The notes beneath the pieces were generated by a model. That model made no database searches. It was given only the letters and a program-made list of their open reading frames with translations, and was not told the DNA's origin. From positions 1-61,639 of the forward strand of contig NZ_JBPODR010000014.1 in the NCBI RefSeq assembly GCF_051201035.1: a stretch of DNA of 61,639 nt, read 5' to 3'. This stretch comes from Thermoanaerobacterium thermosulfurigenes (GTDB lineage Bacteria > Bacillota > Thermoanaerobacteria > Thermoanaerobacterales > Thermoanaerobacteraceae). The translations under genes and the position numbers were made by a program. Below, in pieces: positions 43,188 through 52,382 of this stretch (positions are counted from its first letter, which is position 1; each line of letters begins with the position of its first letter).

Positions 43188-44204
43188 TTAAAACCTATAC
43201 CTTAAAAAACTTTCTACAAAGTAATCAATGGCTTTTAACTTTCCTTTGACTTTTAGCTTTATGCCGGCTTTTTTACACAAATCGTCTAATAAATTTAATA
43301 CATAGTCATCTCTTACAATGATAGTATCAGGTTTACCATAATTTAAAATATAATTAACCGTCATACCAAATATGATTTCCATCTCGTTATCGTCTGGGAA
43401 AATAAAATCCTGATCTACTATAAGTCCTGATGTACTTTCTGCTAAAATACATAATCTCTCCATGACAGGAACATCGTATTTTTCATCTCTTATAGCACCA
43501 GTCAAATAAGCTATGTCGACTTCTATTTTGCTTTTATTGGCTTCTTGTCTATTAATCCTTTCTACAAGCAATTCATCCTGTAAAACAAGCTGTGGATAGT
43601 CAGGCTCAGGTAAAAGAATTGGTGCTTCTTGATTAGTCCACAAGTTTTTCGTTTTATTGTACATGCGAAGTAGAGTATTGCCTTTTTCAAAATTAACTTT
43701 CACATTTCCATCAACATAATCTTTAAGCGCTTCAAATAAATGCTTAAAAACTTCCATTTCAAATAAGACCTCTTCTTTATCTAATAGATATGGCACATAA
43801 CCTTTTTTAAACGAATGAAAATAAATCCAATTGTTTTTGCCGCGGAATTTAAGCCCCAAATCTTTTACAAGCTTTAACTCTTCTTTTGTCAATTCTTCCC
43901 TATTCCCAAAATGGCACATAAGCACATTATCGTCTTGAAACCTTATTTTTTGTATATCAGGTATATCATCTCTTTTAGCCATCGTGTAAAAATTGTTCAT
44001 TGCATCAAATCCCATATAAGTACCAATGCCGAAAAATTCTCCACCTTTGCCCATTATGCTGCAGTAGACAGGTTCCTCCGCACCGGGCAGTAACATTGTT
44101 ATTATATCCATATCATATAAATACTCCCATGGCTTTAACTCTTTTATTTTGTTCGCAACATCGTACAACTCTTTCCATTCATCTAAAGTAGCTTCATTTC
44201 TCAT
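43188..44204 (-). CDS. Uncharacterised protein (possible DUF7309/DUF6930 type)
   Basis: 338 residues from ATG 44204, 9 bases after GGAGG. No signal peptide or membrane helix. The N-terminal part (W-K-E-L-Y-D-V-A-N-K-I-K-E-L-K-P-W-E-Y) and the block G-G-E-F-F-G-I-G-T-Y-M-G are of the kind described as DUF7309. The C-terminal third (about 225-338) resembles DUF6930, ending in a V-R-D-D-Y-V-L-N-L-L-D-D-L-C-K-K-A-G segment. I recall this pairing from memory only, and no function is known. It stands alone between rlmD and nfo. Confidence 0.6.
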   Translation of the reverse strand: MRNEATLDEWKELYDVANKIKELKPWEYLYDMDIITMLLPGAEEPVYCSIMGKGGEFFGIGTYMGFDAMNNFYTMAKRDDIPDIQKIRFQDDNVLMCHFGNREELTKEELKLVKDLGLKFRGKNNWIYFHSFKKGYVPYLLDKEEVLFEMEVFKHLFEALKDYVDGNVKVNFEKGNTLLRMYNKTKNLWTNQEAPILLPEPDYPQLVLQDELLVERINRQEANKSKIEVDIAYLTGAIRDEKYDVPVMERLCILAESTSGLIVDQDFIFPDDNEMEIIFGMTVNYILNYGKPDTIIVRDDYVLNLLDDLCKKAGIKLKVKGKLKAIDYFVESFLRYRF

Positions 44205-44250
44205 TATTCTTAAACCTCCATAGTTTTTAATCAAATTCTATTTTGTATTT

Positions 44251-44278
44251 TTAATAATTCCTCTTCCCAAAATGTCAA
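44251..44278 (-). promoter_or_regulatory. Possible promoter of the uncharacterised gene 43188-44204
   Basis: Minus strand TTGACA, 16 bases, TATTAA, about 45 bases upstream of the start. The -35 is perfect and the -10 weak. Confidence 0.4.
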
Positions 44279-44360
44279 GTACAGTAAAATCAATGTCAGC
44301 TCTTTTATTAGAACCTATCCTCTGAAATTATGAACACATAGAAGAACATTCTCCAACTTT

Positions 44361-45719
44361 CTATACTTTTTTATTTGTCAATAGCACTACCGTTTCTACA
44401 TGATGCGTGTGAGGAAACATATCAACACATTTTACTTTTTCTACTTTGTACTGCCTCTGTATCAGCATTTTCAAATCCCTAACAAGGGACACAGGATTGC
44501 ATGATACGTAAATTATCTTTTCTGGGTTTAATTTTATGATGTCCATTACAGCTTTTGGATTTACTCCAGGTCTTGGAGGATCTAATACGACCACATCTGG
44601 CTTATCATTTATCTCTTTTATCCTTTGTGCGACGTCGCCTGCTATAAACTGTATATTATTAAGCCCGTTTAATCGCGCATTTTCTCGTGCAGCATCGGCG
44701 GCTTCTTCAACAAGTTCTATGCCTACGACTTTTTTAGAAAGTGGTGCCATTATCATTCCTATAGTTCCTGTGCCACAGTACAAGTCAAATAAAATTTTAT
44801 TGGATATATCACCTGCAAATTCCCTTGCTACACTATAGAGTCTCTCGGCACATTTTGAATTAGTCTGAAAAAATGAAAATGCGCTTATCTTAAATTTAAG
44901 ACCAAGTATTTCTTCCATTATATAGTCTCTGCCGTACAAAACTTCAAGTTTTTCACATTTAACCGCATCAGAATAGCTATCATTTACTGTGTGCAATATA
45001 CCGACAAGTTTTCCTTTTAATTTTATATTTCTAAGCTCACTTGCCAGTTTACTAAAATCATGTTTTTTCTGGGATGTTGTAACGATATTTATGAGAATTT
45101 CACCTGTATTTGCCGCTTTTCTAATGACTAAGTTTCTCATGTAGCCTTCGTGTGTCTTTATATTATAGTGTGGCAAGCTGTGCTGTTTTGCATAATCCAA
45201 AACATTTTTTAAACATGCGATAAAATCGCTGTCAACAATCCTGCAATCTTCCGTCGTTATAATGTCATAATACCGCCCTTTTATGTGAAGTCCTAATTGC
45301 ATTATACCATTATCATCTATTCCAAATGTGTACTCCATCTTGTTTCTATACGAAAAAACATCAGGACTTCCTACAATCCCTAAAAACTCAAAACCTTTTA
45401 TTCCTGCTTCATCAAGAAGGCTTTTTACATAATCTTCTTTTAATTTTAATTGATCTTCATAATTTATATTTAAATATGCACAGCCGCCACATTTGCCAAA
45501 ATGATTACATACATTATCATGTTCCAAAGGTGATCTCTCGATTATATCTACAACATCTGCCTCAATTCCCTTACCTTTTATTCTTTTTATTTTTGCCTTT
45601 ACCTTTTGTCCTTTAATGGCACATCTCACTTTAATAATACTGTCATCTAAATATGATAACCCGTAACCTTCTAAATTCATATCATCTATATTAATTATTA
45701 TTTCTTCGTTTTTCTTCAT
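44361..45719 (-). CDS. rlmD: 23S rRNA (uracil-5-)-methyltransferase RlmD
   Basis: 452 residues. N-terminal TRAM domain (about 1-60), [4Fe-4S] cysteines C71, C77 and C80 with a later one near 158, and the SAM-binding F-D-L-Y-C-G-T-G-T-I-G. Then come V-L-D-P-P-R-P-G and the catalytic C407 in Y-V-S-C-N-P-V-S-L. It methylates one or two uridines of 23S rRNA. Which U (747 or 1939 in E. coli numbering) cannot be told from sequence alone. Confidence 0.93.
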   Translation of the reverse strand: MKKNEEIIINIDDMNLEGYGLSYLDDSIIKVRCAIKGQKVKAKIKRIKGKGIEADVVDIIERSPLEHDNVCNHFGKCGGCAYLNINYEDQLKLKEDYVKSLLDEAGIKGFEFLGIVGSPDVFSYRNKMEYTFGIDDNGIMQLGLHIKGRYYDIITTEDCRIVDSDFIACLKNVLDYAKQHSLPHYNIKTHEGYMRNLVIRKAANTGEILINIVTTSQKKHDFSKLASELRNIKLKGKLVGILHTVNDSYSDAVKCEKLEVLYGRDYIMEEILGLKFKISAFSFFQTNSKCAERLYSVAREFAGDISNKILFDLYCGTGTIGMIMAPLSKKVVGIELVEEAADAARENARLNGLNNIQFIAGDVAQRIKEINDKPDVVVLDPPRPGVNPKAVMDIIKLNPEKIIYVSCNPVSLVRDLKMLIQRQYKVEKVKCVDMFPHTHHVETVVLLTNKKV

Positions 45720-45863
45720 ATCGCATTACCCCTAACCTATTTATATACAATATATATACCATACAAAGTAAAATACGTCAAAACAACCTGCATCCGCATT
45801 TTATCACACAAATATATATTTATGAATATTATATATTGAAAACATTAAATGGAGGTTTTATAT

Positions 45864-46046
45864 ATGTATGAGTATAATGGATTTTATATACAAAGTTATG
45901 ATACAGGACAAAAAGGCTTAGCCGAAGCCTATATACCAATACAAAGGTATGTATCATCGTATCCTCCTGAACAAGGTTTAAGGCGTGGAACGATTTTCCC
46001 AGAATTAGATAAGCCTTACAATGAGGAAAAATCAAGGGGGTACTGA
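45864..46046 (+). CDS. cotJA: Spore coat associated protein CotJA
   Basis: 60 residues from ATG 45864, which has TGGAGG 9-10 bases upstream; an in-frame ATG at 45849 overlaps the site. Proline-rich with A-E-A-Y-I-P-I-Q-R-Y and P-E-Q-G-L-R-R-G-T-I-F-P-E-L, as in CotJA. It is the first of the cotJABC operon, made in the mother cell during sporulation. A CATACAAA that could serve as a sigma-E -10 lies about 105 bases upstream, without a convincing -35. Confidence 0.9.
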   Translation: MYEYNGFYIQSYDTGQKGLAEAYIPIQRYVSSYPPEQGLRRGTIFPELDKPYNEEKSRGY

Positions 46047-46048
46047 CA

Positions 46049-46309
46049 ATGGACGCAAATCAAGTGGCTCTCATTAAAAAAATAATGGAATTGGATTTTG
46101 CTTGTATTGACTTAAATCTCTACCTTGACACACATCCTGATGACCAAAAAGCATTAAGAGATTACAACTATTATAGCCAACAGTCAAGATCTCTAAAGAC
46201 GCAATATGAGCAGCTTTACGGTCCATTGATGTCTTTTGGCGAAGTACCTTCGCAATGCAACAGATTTAGGTGGGTAGATGACCCATGGCCATGGGAAATC
46301 CAATATTAA
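46049..46309 (+). CDS. cotJB: Spore coat protein CotJB
   Basis: 86 residues. L-M-x-x-D-F-A-C-I-D-L-N-L-Y-L-D-T-H-P-D-D-type helix followed by Y-N-Y-Y-S-Q-Q-S and the C-terminal W-x-W-V-D-D-P-W-P-W-E, characteristic of CotJB. It begins 2 bases after cotJA, with its GGGGG ribosome binding site inside the end of cotJA. Confidence 0.93.
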   Translation: MDANQVALIKKIMELDFACIDLNLYLDTHPDDQKALRDYNYYSQQSRSLKTQYEQLYGPLMSFGEVPSQCNRFRWVDDPWPWEIQY

Positions 46310-46321
46310 AGAGGTGATACT

Positions 46322-46894
46322 ATGTGGGTGTATGAAAAGAAGTTAGAATATCCTGCAAATGTATGTAAGCCAGACATTAAGATGGCCAAATTTTTAATTG
46401 CACAGTATGGTGGACCAGATGGCGAATTAGCTGCAGCGTTGAGATACCAGACTCAAAGATACACAATGCCTACAGGGCAAGCAAAGGGAACATTGACAGA
46501 TATATCCACAGAGGAATTCGGTCACTTAGAAATAATCGCTACATTGGTCTTTAAACTGTTAAAAGGCGTACCAGTAGAAGAGTTAAGGAGAGAAGGCCTC
46601 GGAGAACAGTACACAGAACACGATAGAGCTCTTTTTTATAGCGATACGACAGGAATGCTTTGGACAGCAGCGTACATTCAAGCAAAGGGTGATGTAATCG
46701 CAGATCTTCATGAAGACATGGCAGCAGAAGAAAAGGCAAGAGCAACGTATGAACACCTTATAAATCTTACAGATGACCCTTGTGTAAAAGATACATTAAG
46801 ATTTTTAAGAGAAAGAGAAATTGTACACTTCCAGAGATTTGGAGAGACTTTGGATCTGGTGCAAGAACACTTAAGAAGCAAAAAGATATTTTAA
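46322..46894 (+). CDS. cotJC: Spore coat protein CotJC (manganese catalase family)
   Basis: 190 residues of the dimanganese catalase family: an N-terminal P-D-x-K-M-A-K and helical bundle with E-L-A-A-A-L-R-Y-Q, E-E-F-G-H-L-E-I-I, L-H-E-D-M-A-A-E-E-K-A-R and E-R-E-I-V-H-F-Q-R-F. These supply E/H pairs for a dimetal site. In the spore it is a coat component, probably with peroxide protection. AGAGGTGATACT precedes the ATG; a terminator follows directly. Confidence 0.95.
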   Translation: MWVYEKKLEYPANVCKPDIKMAKFLIAQYGGPDGELAAALRYQTQRYTMPTGQAKGTLTDISTEEFGHLEIIATLVFKLLKGVPVEELRREGLGEQYTEHDRALFYSDTTGMLWTAAYIQAKGDVIADLHEDMAAEEKARATYEHLINLTDDPCVKDTLRFLREREIVHFQRFGETLDLVQEHLRSKKIF

Positions 46895-46919
46895 AAGCCG
46901 GGATACCCGGCTTTAATTT
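46894..46919. terminator. Bidirectional terminator between cotJC and metH
   Basis: AAAGCCGGG-ATA-CCCGGCTTT, a perfect 9-bp stem, followed by TAATTTATTT on the plus strand and preceded by AAAATATCTTTTT-complement on the other, serving the convergent genes cotJC and metH. Confidence 0.85.
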
Positions 46920-49321
46920 ATTTCACTAAACACCTTATCTGCTATCCTTACAGCTTCTTGTGCGTTTGAGCCATAGTAATCAGCTCCAATTTTCATCGCA
47001 TAATCCTTTGTAAGTACGGCACCGCCTACCATGATTTTTATATCATATTTTTCTCTTAATATTTTAATGGTCTTTTCCATATTATTTAGCGTAGTTGTCA
47101 TCAAGGCACTAAGCCCTATCAGTTTCGCATTTGTCCTCTTAACTTCATCTGCAATTTTAGACGGTTTGACATCCTTCCCAAGATCTATAATTTCATAGCC
47201 ATAATTTTCAAGCAGCACTTTTACTATATTTTTACCTATATCGTGTATATCGCCTTCAACTGTTGCCAGTATTATTTTACCCTTTGAGCCCATCCCTTTA
47301 GGCATTTTTTCCTTTAAAACCTTAAAAGCACTTTCAACAACTTCAGCAGAATTTAAAAGCTGTGGAAGAAAATATATCCCTTTGTCATACTTATCTCCTA
47401 CATCTTTAAGTGCAGGTATTATCGTATTGTCTACTATGCTTAATGGTTCTACGCCTTCATTAAGTATTTCCAACACTAATCTATCTATATCAGCCTTTTT
47501 GCCTTCTAATATATCTCTGTAAAGCACCTCTCTTGCATTACTATCTGTTTTTTTCTCTACAGATAATACTGATGTCTTATTTATCCCATCATCTTTCTTA
47601 TATGTATTTATGTATCTTTCGCATCTTTTATCCCTTGATGATAAGACCATCGAAGCATTCAATATATCCATTGTTATCTTATCATTTGGATTGACTATAA
47701 CAGCATCTAAACCGTATGATATCGCCATCGCAAGAAATGCAGTATTTATAAGTTGACGCTCAGGCAATCCATAAGATACGTTGCTAAGTCCTATGACCGT
47801 ACTTACTCCAAGCTTAGACTTAACAAGTTTGATGGCTTTTAATGTTTCAATTGCTGCTGTCTGCTCAGATGACACTGTAAGAGCAATACAATCAATTATT
47901 ATATCCTCCTTTGGTATTCCATACTCTAAAGCAGCTTTTACAATCTTCTCAGCGTTTCTAAGTCTTTCATCTGCATCTTTAGGAAGACCATCATCACTTA
48001 TTGTAAGTCCTATAACACTTGTACCGTATTTTTTGACAATAGGCAACACTTCTTGTAAACTTTTCTCTTTTGCACTGACAGAATTTATAATAGGCTTACC
48101 TCTGACTATCCTAACTGCTTTTTCAATCGCCCTTACATTGCTACTGTCTATCTGCAATGGTACGTTGACGATGTTCTGTACCTGTGAAACGATTCTAGAC
48201 ATCAATTCCTCTTCGTTTATACCAGGCACACCGATATTCACGTCAAGTACGCTTGCCCCAAGCTTTTCCTGCGATACAGCTTCGTCGTAGATAATATTAA
48301 AATTGCCTTCTTTGATAGCTGCACTTAATTTCTTCTTTCCTGTAGGATTTATCCTTTCGCCGATTACACACACAGGATAATCGCTGCCTATGAAAACAGT
48401 CTTTGTATTTGATGAAACTGCTGTGTATTCTTTCACGGCAGTTTTTTTCTCTGTGTCATGTATCTCAGCTTTCAAAAGCTTAATAAAATCTGGAGTTGTC
48501 CCACAACAACCACCAACAATAGATGCTCCGCATTCTAAAAGCTTTTTTGTCTCGACGGCAAATTTCTCTTTCGTAATGTCGTAAAGAGTCAATCCATCCT
48601 CTAAATGAGGCATTCCTGCATTTGGCTGCGCCAAAATTGGTATCCTTGAAACTTCAGCCATCTTCTTCACTATGTCTGCCATCATGTCAGGTCCCGTAGA
48701 GCAATTGACACCTATGGCATCAAGGCCAAGCCCTTGAAGACTTACTACTGCTGTAACAGGGTCTGTCCCCATAAGCGTCCTTCCATCTTCTTGAAACGTC
48801 ATGGTACAAATTACCTTTAAATTAGTATTTTCCTTTACAGCGAGAATAGCCGCCTTCGCTTCTAATATATCTGACATAGTCTCAATAAGCGCCAAATCGA
48901 CACCGGCTTTTTCCCCTTCTACAGCAACCTCTGCAAAAGCATTATAAGCCTCGTCAAATGTCAGCTTGCCAAAAGGCTCCATCAGTTCGCCAATAGGTCC
49001 CATAGAAAGAGCAACAGCTTTATCACCAGCAGCTTTTCTGGCTATCTGCACTGCACTTTTGACTATTTCAGGCAATTTATCCGAAAGATTGTAGGATCTT
49101 AATTTTATTCTATTGGCACCAAATGTATTTGTCTCAATAACATCTGCCCCTGCATCTATATACGATTTGTGGATTTCATATACTATATCCGGATATGAAA
49201 GATTGTAATACTCTGGGCATTCTCCTGTTTTAAGTCCTTTTTTCTGAAGCATAGTGCCCATTGCTCCGTCAAAGACGATTATGCTATTCTTTAAATTCTT
49301 AAAAATATCCAATTGCAACAT
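46913..49321 (-). CDS. metH: Cobalamin-dependent methionine synthase lacking the reactivation domain
   Basis: 802 residues. Homocysteine domain (about 1-295) with zinc ligands C207, C272 and C273; pterin-binding domain (about 320-575; R-I-N-P-T-G-K-K); cobalamin cap and binding domain (about 590-802) with D-I-H-D-I-G-K at 691-697, where H693 is the axial ligand. The E. coli enzyme has a further 330-residue SAM/flavodoxin reactivation domain; it is absent here, as in Thermotoga-type enzymes. Another protein must reactivate oxidised cobalamin. It is the second gene after the S-box leader, 13 bases after metF. Confidence 0.95.
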   Translation of the reverse strand: MLQLDIFKNLKNSIIVFDGAMGTMLQKKGLKTGECPEYYNLSYPDIVYEIHKSYIDAGADVIETNTFGANRIKLRSYNLSDKLPEIVKSAVQIARKAAGDKAVALSMGPIGELMEPFGKLTFDEAYNAFAEVAVEGEKAGVDLALIETMSDILEAKAAILAVKENTNLKVICTMTFQEDGRTLMGTDPVTAVVSLQGLGLDAIGVNCSTGPDMMADIVKKMAEVSRIPILAQPNAGMPHLEDGLTLYDITKEKFAVETKKLLECGASIVGGCCGTTPDFIKLLKAEIHDTEKKTAVKEYTAVSSNTKTVFIGSDYPVCVIGERINPTGKKKLSAAIKEGNFNIIYDEAVSQEKLGASVLDVNIGVPGINEEELMSRIVSQVQNIVNVPLQIDSSNVRAIEKAVRIVRGKPIINSVSAKEKSLQEVLPIVKKYGTSVIGLTISDDGLPKDADERLRNAEKIVKAALEYGIPKEDIIIDCIALTVSSEQTAAIETLKAIKLVKSKLGVSTVIGLSNVSYGLPERQLINTAFLAMAISYGLDAVIVNPNDKITMDILNASMVLSSRDKRCERYINTYKKDDGINKTSVLSVEKKTDSNAREVLYRDILEGKKADIDRLVLEILNEGVEPLSIVDNTIIPALKDVGDKYDKGIYFLPQLLNSAEVVESAFKVLKEKMPKGMGSKGKIILATVEGDIHDIGKNIVKVLLENYGYEIIDLGKDVKPSKIADEVKRTNAKLIGLSALMTTTLNNMEKTIKILREKYDIKIMVGGAVLTKDYAMKIGADYYGSNAQEAVRIADKVFSEIN

Positions 49322-49334
49322 CTCCTTATGATGA

Positions 49335-50237
49335 CTACAATACTTCTTCTATATCATTTTGTCTTATGTTTTTTACGCCATTTACAATGTCAACAACTAT
49401 ATCTGTCTTGCCAAGTGGCATGATATGAACACCACCCACTTTATCTTTTATCTTGTTTATAAATTCTATTGCAATTTTTATCCCTTCACCTTTTTCACCG
49501 TCTTTTAACCTGTCTATTATTTTTTCAGGTATCTCGATGCCAGGCACCTTTTCGTTCAAGTTTAAAGCCATCTTATAGCTTTTAAGGGGTAGTACCCCTA
49601 CTAAAATTGGAATATCAAATTGCTCTACAGCATCAAGAAATCTGTATAAAATCTCATCATCATAAACAGGCTGAGTCTGTATGAAAGATGCTCCACTTTC
49701 TATTTTCGTCTTTAATTTTTCTATTGATTCAGGTCTTAAATCATTTGGATTTGCTGTTGTTCCTATGCAGAAATTTGTAGATGATTCTAATTTATTTCCA
49801 CTGTAATCAAATCCATCATTTAGGGACTTTGCTATCTTCACAAGACCTACAGAATCTACGTCGTACACGCCTGTTGCCTGTGGCACATCACCTCGCTTTG
49901 GATCGTCTCCTGTAAGGGCAAGGATATTTCTAACTCCAAGAGCATATGCACCCAAAAGCTCTGCCTGAAGACCAATAAGATTTCTGTCCCTACATGTTAA
50001 GTGAAATATGGTTTCTATGTTTAGATGATTTTGCAAAAGATGCGCCAATGCAATAGGGCTCATTCTCATATTTGCCATAGGACAATCAGTTATATTTAAA
50101 GCATCTGCTATTCCATATAATTTTTTCGCTTCTTCAATAGAATTTGAAATATCAGCTCCTTTTGGCGTCGATATCTCCACAGTTATGACAAATTGCTTAT
50201 TTTTAAGCTTTTGACACAAATTTTCAGAATTTTGCAA
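49335..50237 (-). CDS. metF: 5,10-methylenetetrahydrofolate reductase
   Basis: 300 residues, TIM-barrel MetF type: F-V-I-T-V-E-I-S-T-P-K-G, H-L-T-C-R-D-R-N, L-A-L-T-G-D-D-P and F-I-Q-T-Q-P-V-Y. It makes the 5-methyl-THF used by MetH downstream. Starts at TTG 50237 with AAGGAGGGG 8 bases before. Transcription is under the SAM riboswitch, so it is off when SAM is plentiful. It lacks the fused C-terminal domain of some acetogen reductases. Confidence 0.93.
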   Translation of the reverse strand: MQNSENLCQKLKNKQFVITVEISTPKGADISNSIEEAKKLYGIADALNITDCPMANMRMSPIALAHLLQNHLNIETIFHLTCRDRNLIGLQAELLGAYALGVRNILALTGDDPKRGDVPQATGVYDVDSVGLVKIAKSLNDGFDYSGNKLESSTNFCIGTTANPNDLRPESIEKLKTKIESGASFIQTQPVYDDEILYRFLDAVEQFDIPILVGVLPLKSYKMALNLNEKVPGIEIPEKIIDRLKDGEKGEGIKIAIEFINKIKDKVGGVHIMPLGKTDIVVDIVNGVKNIRQNDIEEVL

Positions 50238-50257
50238 AACGACCCCTCCTTAAAATA

Positions 50258-50284
50258 AAAAAACTCTTCGCCAAAAGAAGAGAT
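50258..50284 (-). terminator. Regulated terminator of the SAM riboswitch
   Basis: Minus strand CTCTTC-TTTTGGC-GAAGAG followed by seven T, just before the metF ribosome binding site. The 3' arm can alternatively be freed when the 5' arm or P1 sequences form an antiterminator. Confidence 0.85.
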
Positions 50285-50390
50285 ATTTTTGCTCCCATCT
50301 TTCAGCGATATGCTGCTGGAATTGGCACCGTGATATCCGGTTGCCGAGCTTCATAGGGCCAGTCCCTCCGCTACTCTTGATAAGAGTTTA
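50261..50390 (-). promoter_or_regulatory. SAM-I riboswitch (S-box leader) of metF-metH
   Basis: The minus strand carries the S-box core: CTCTTATCAAGAG, AGCGGAGGGACTGGCCCTAT, GAAGCTCGGCAACC and GATGGGAG. P1 pairs CUCUUAUC with GAUGGGAG (8 pairs with G-U). P2 (GGCCCUAUGAAGCUC..), P3 and P4 follow the known order with the kink-turn GA pairs. An intrinsic terminator follows. It turns off transcription when S-adenosylmethionine binds. Confidence 0.96.
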
Positions 50391-50412
50391 CTATATTAAT
50401 TTATTAAATTAT

Positions 50413-50441
50413 ATGATACCGTCCTCTGGTACAATTGTCAA
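50413..50441 (-). promoter_or_regulatory. Sigma-A promoter of the S-box leader
   Basis: Minus strand TTGACA, 17 bases, TATCAT, about 25 bases upstream of the riboswitch. A TATAAT also lies four bases further on with a longer spacing. Confidence 0.6.
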
Positions 50442-50535
50442 TGAAATATTTGTTGAAATGTTAAAATTACTTAGGCTTTTTGCTTAGATATTTTAATTTT
50501 TGATAAAATGCAAATCATATATATGAGGTGATTTT

Positions 50536-51465
50536 ATGAGGTACAGAAAAATTGTAGAACCAGTAGTAGCAATAGCATCTGGCCTTGATGAGATACAAAA
50601 CTTAAATACCGCTTTAAACTTATTACCTTTGCAAAATCTAATCGAAACGGGTAATACCGTTGTAATAACGCCAAATTTCGTTAAAAGCAAGCCTCCTCAA
50701 AGCGGTACGATAGTAGGACCAGATACATTGAGAGCCCTTATAAGATACGTAAAATCCAAAAATCCTGGCAGGATTGTTATTGCCGCTGGCTCTGGTGGAG
50801 ATCCTACACCTAAAGTTTTATCTGATAATAGATTTGATAAAGTCATTTCAGAAGAAGGCATCGAATTTGTAGATTTAAATTATGGCCCTTACGTAGAATT
50901 GCTGCTGGACGACTGTCTTTTAAAATCCACAAAAGTAAATGAACTTTATGAAAAAATGGATGTACTAATTTCATTCACTCAAATGAAAATGCATGAAGAA
51001 GCTACAGTATCGCTTGGAATCAAAAACATAGCTTTAAGCTGGCCTCCCGCAGAAATACATGGATTTCCCAAAAAAAATTTAGGCATACACGATGACCTTC
51101 ACAATTTCATAAGGGCCATGGCTGAAAAAATATCTATAGATCTTACAATATTAAGCGGTCAAGAAGCGATGATAGGCACAGGGCCATCAGAAGGAAAGCC
51201 TATCAATGCAAACATGATAATAGCAGGAACAGATCCTGTAGCAACAGATACAGTAGGTGCCAGAATGTTCGGACTTATGCCTCAAGGCGTCAACTACTTG
51301 TTTCAATGTGCTAAAAGAGGTGTAGGTACGGGTGAGCTTAAAAACGTCACTATTAAAGGCATACCATTACAACAAGCCGAACTGAATTTCTCTACGCTGG
51401 CATATGGCTATGGCATCGCCCTAGATTCAAGCGGAATAAAGCAGATGGTGCCAGGAAAAGCTTAA
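50536..51465 (+). CDS. DUF362 domain protein
   Basis: 309 residues. Central V-I-T-P-N-F-V-K, P-G-R-I-V-I-A-A-G-S-G-G, Y-E-K-M-D-V-L-I-S-F-T-Q-M-K-M-H and the C-terminal M-I-I-A-G-T-D-P-V-A-T-D-T-V-G-A-R-M-F-G are the DUF362 pattern. It lacks the fused 2[4Fe-4S] ferredoxin found in some members. Function unknown; the family is related to a metal-binding or nucleotide-binding fold. Transcribed alone, with its own terminator. GAGGTGATTTT precedes the ATG. Confidence 0.82.
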   Translation: MRYRKIVEPVVAIASGLDEIQNLNTALNLLPLQNLIETGNTVVITPNFVKSKPPQSGTIVGPDTLRALIRYVKSKNPGRIVIAAGSGGDPTPKVLSDNRFDKVISEEGIEFVDLNYGPYVELLLDDCLLKSTKVNELYEKMDVLISFTQMKMHEEATVSLGIKNIALSWPPAEIHGFPKKNLGIHDDLHNFIRAMAEKISIDLTILSGQEAMIGTGPSEGKPINANMIIAGTDPVATDTVGARMFGLMPQGVNYLFQCAKRGVGTGELKNVTIKGIPLQQAELNFSTLAYGYGIALDSSGIKQMVPGKA

Positions 51466-51500
51466 AGATAAGGGTTTAGTCTCCCTTATCTTTATTTTTT
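51464..51500. terminator. Bidirectional terminator
   Basis: AAAGATAAGGG-loop-CCCTTATCTTT, an 11-bp stem between convergent genes, with TATTTTTT after it on the plus strand. Confidence 0.85.
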
Positions 51501-52289
51501 AAAGATACTTTTTAGGTATTCAATGCCTTCTTTTAAATCGTCAATATCTTTATAGTTGTTTCTGTAGACTTCCATTATGATAGATCCATTGTAATCCAAT
51601 TTTTTTAACTCTCTATTAAGCTTTGCAAAGTCAAACATTCCTCTACCTGGAAGGTACAGATTGCCGCAATCATCGTAATCGCATAAATGGACATTGATAA
51701 GTTTCTCTCCCATTGATTTTAAGTATTCAAATGGATCTTCCTTGCTTTTCATCGCCTGCTTTATATCTAAGGTGAAATAAACATTTCTGCTTTTCACAGA
51801 CTGTTTTATTGATGTAGCAAATTCCGGATACGAAAACCAGCACCAATAGACATTTTCCCAAGAAAATTTAATCCCATATTCTCCTGATGTATCAGCTATA
51901 TAATCCACATATTTCGCAATCTTGTCAAAATCAATATTAGGCGTCGTGTCCTTTTTAACGGCAGGCCCATGAAAAACGTAAATCTTTGCCTTAAGTATCT
52001 TTGCAGCCCTCAATACTTTAATAAGCATCTTTGAGGCGTCGTTCCTTTGCCTTTCAGTTGCTGAAAAAAGCTGCGGTTCAAACTGAGTTCCTATTGCATG
52101 TACTGAATTAACTTCAATGCCGTATCTATCTAAATCATCCCTCATAGCTTTGCAATAATCTTCATCATACTCGCTGTAAGATTCTAAAAAGACTTCCACA
52201 TTCCTTATACCCATTTTAGCTATTATCGGAATCGTCTCTTCTGTAAGATAGTCAGGATAAAAACAAGCCGTCGATATGCCTACTTCCAT
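51492..52289 (-). CDS. Sugar phosphate isomerase/epimerase-like TIM-barrel protein
   Basis: 265 residues from ATG 52289, preceded by GGTGATGAA. AP-endonuclease-2/xylose-isomerase-like barrel: N-V-E-V-F-L-E-S-Y, V-H-A-I-G, V-F-H-G-P, F-S-W-E-N-V-Y-W, T-L-D-I-K-Q-A, V-H-L-C-D-Y and I-M-E-V-Y. The E, D, H and E metal ligands of this fold are all present. Substrate unknown. It stands between pgi and a DUF362 gene. Confidence 0.8.
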   Translation of the reverse strand: MEVGISTACFYPDYLTEETIPIIAKMGIRNVEVFLESYSEYDEDYCKAMRDDLDRYGIEVNSVHAIGTQFEPQLFSATERQRNDASKMLIKVLRAAKILKAKIYVFHGPAVKKDTTPNIDFDKIAKYVDYIADTSGEYGIKFSWENVYWCWFSYPEFATSIKQSVKSRNVYFTLDIKQAMKSKEDPFEYLKSMGEKLINVHLCDYDDCGNLYLPGRGMFDFAKLNRELKKLDYNGSIIMEVYRNNYKDIDDLKEGIEYLKSIFKK

Positions 52290-52345
52290 TTCATCACCAT
52301 CCAAAAACAATTCTCATATATAATATTATACATGAAATCTTTCCG

Positions 52346-52376
52346 ACAAAAAAAGATATGCCAATCGGCATATCTC
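52346..52376 (-). terminator. Intrinsic terminator of pgi
   Basis: Minus strand AGATATGCC-GATT-GGCATATCT followed by seven T, five bases after the pgi stop. Confidence 0.88.
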
Positions 52377-52382
52377 TCATGA

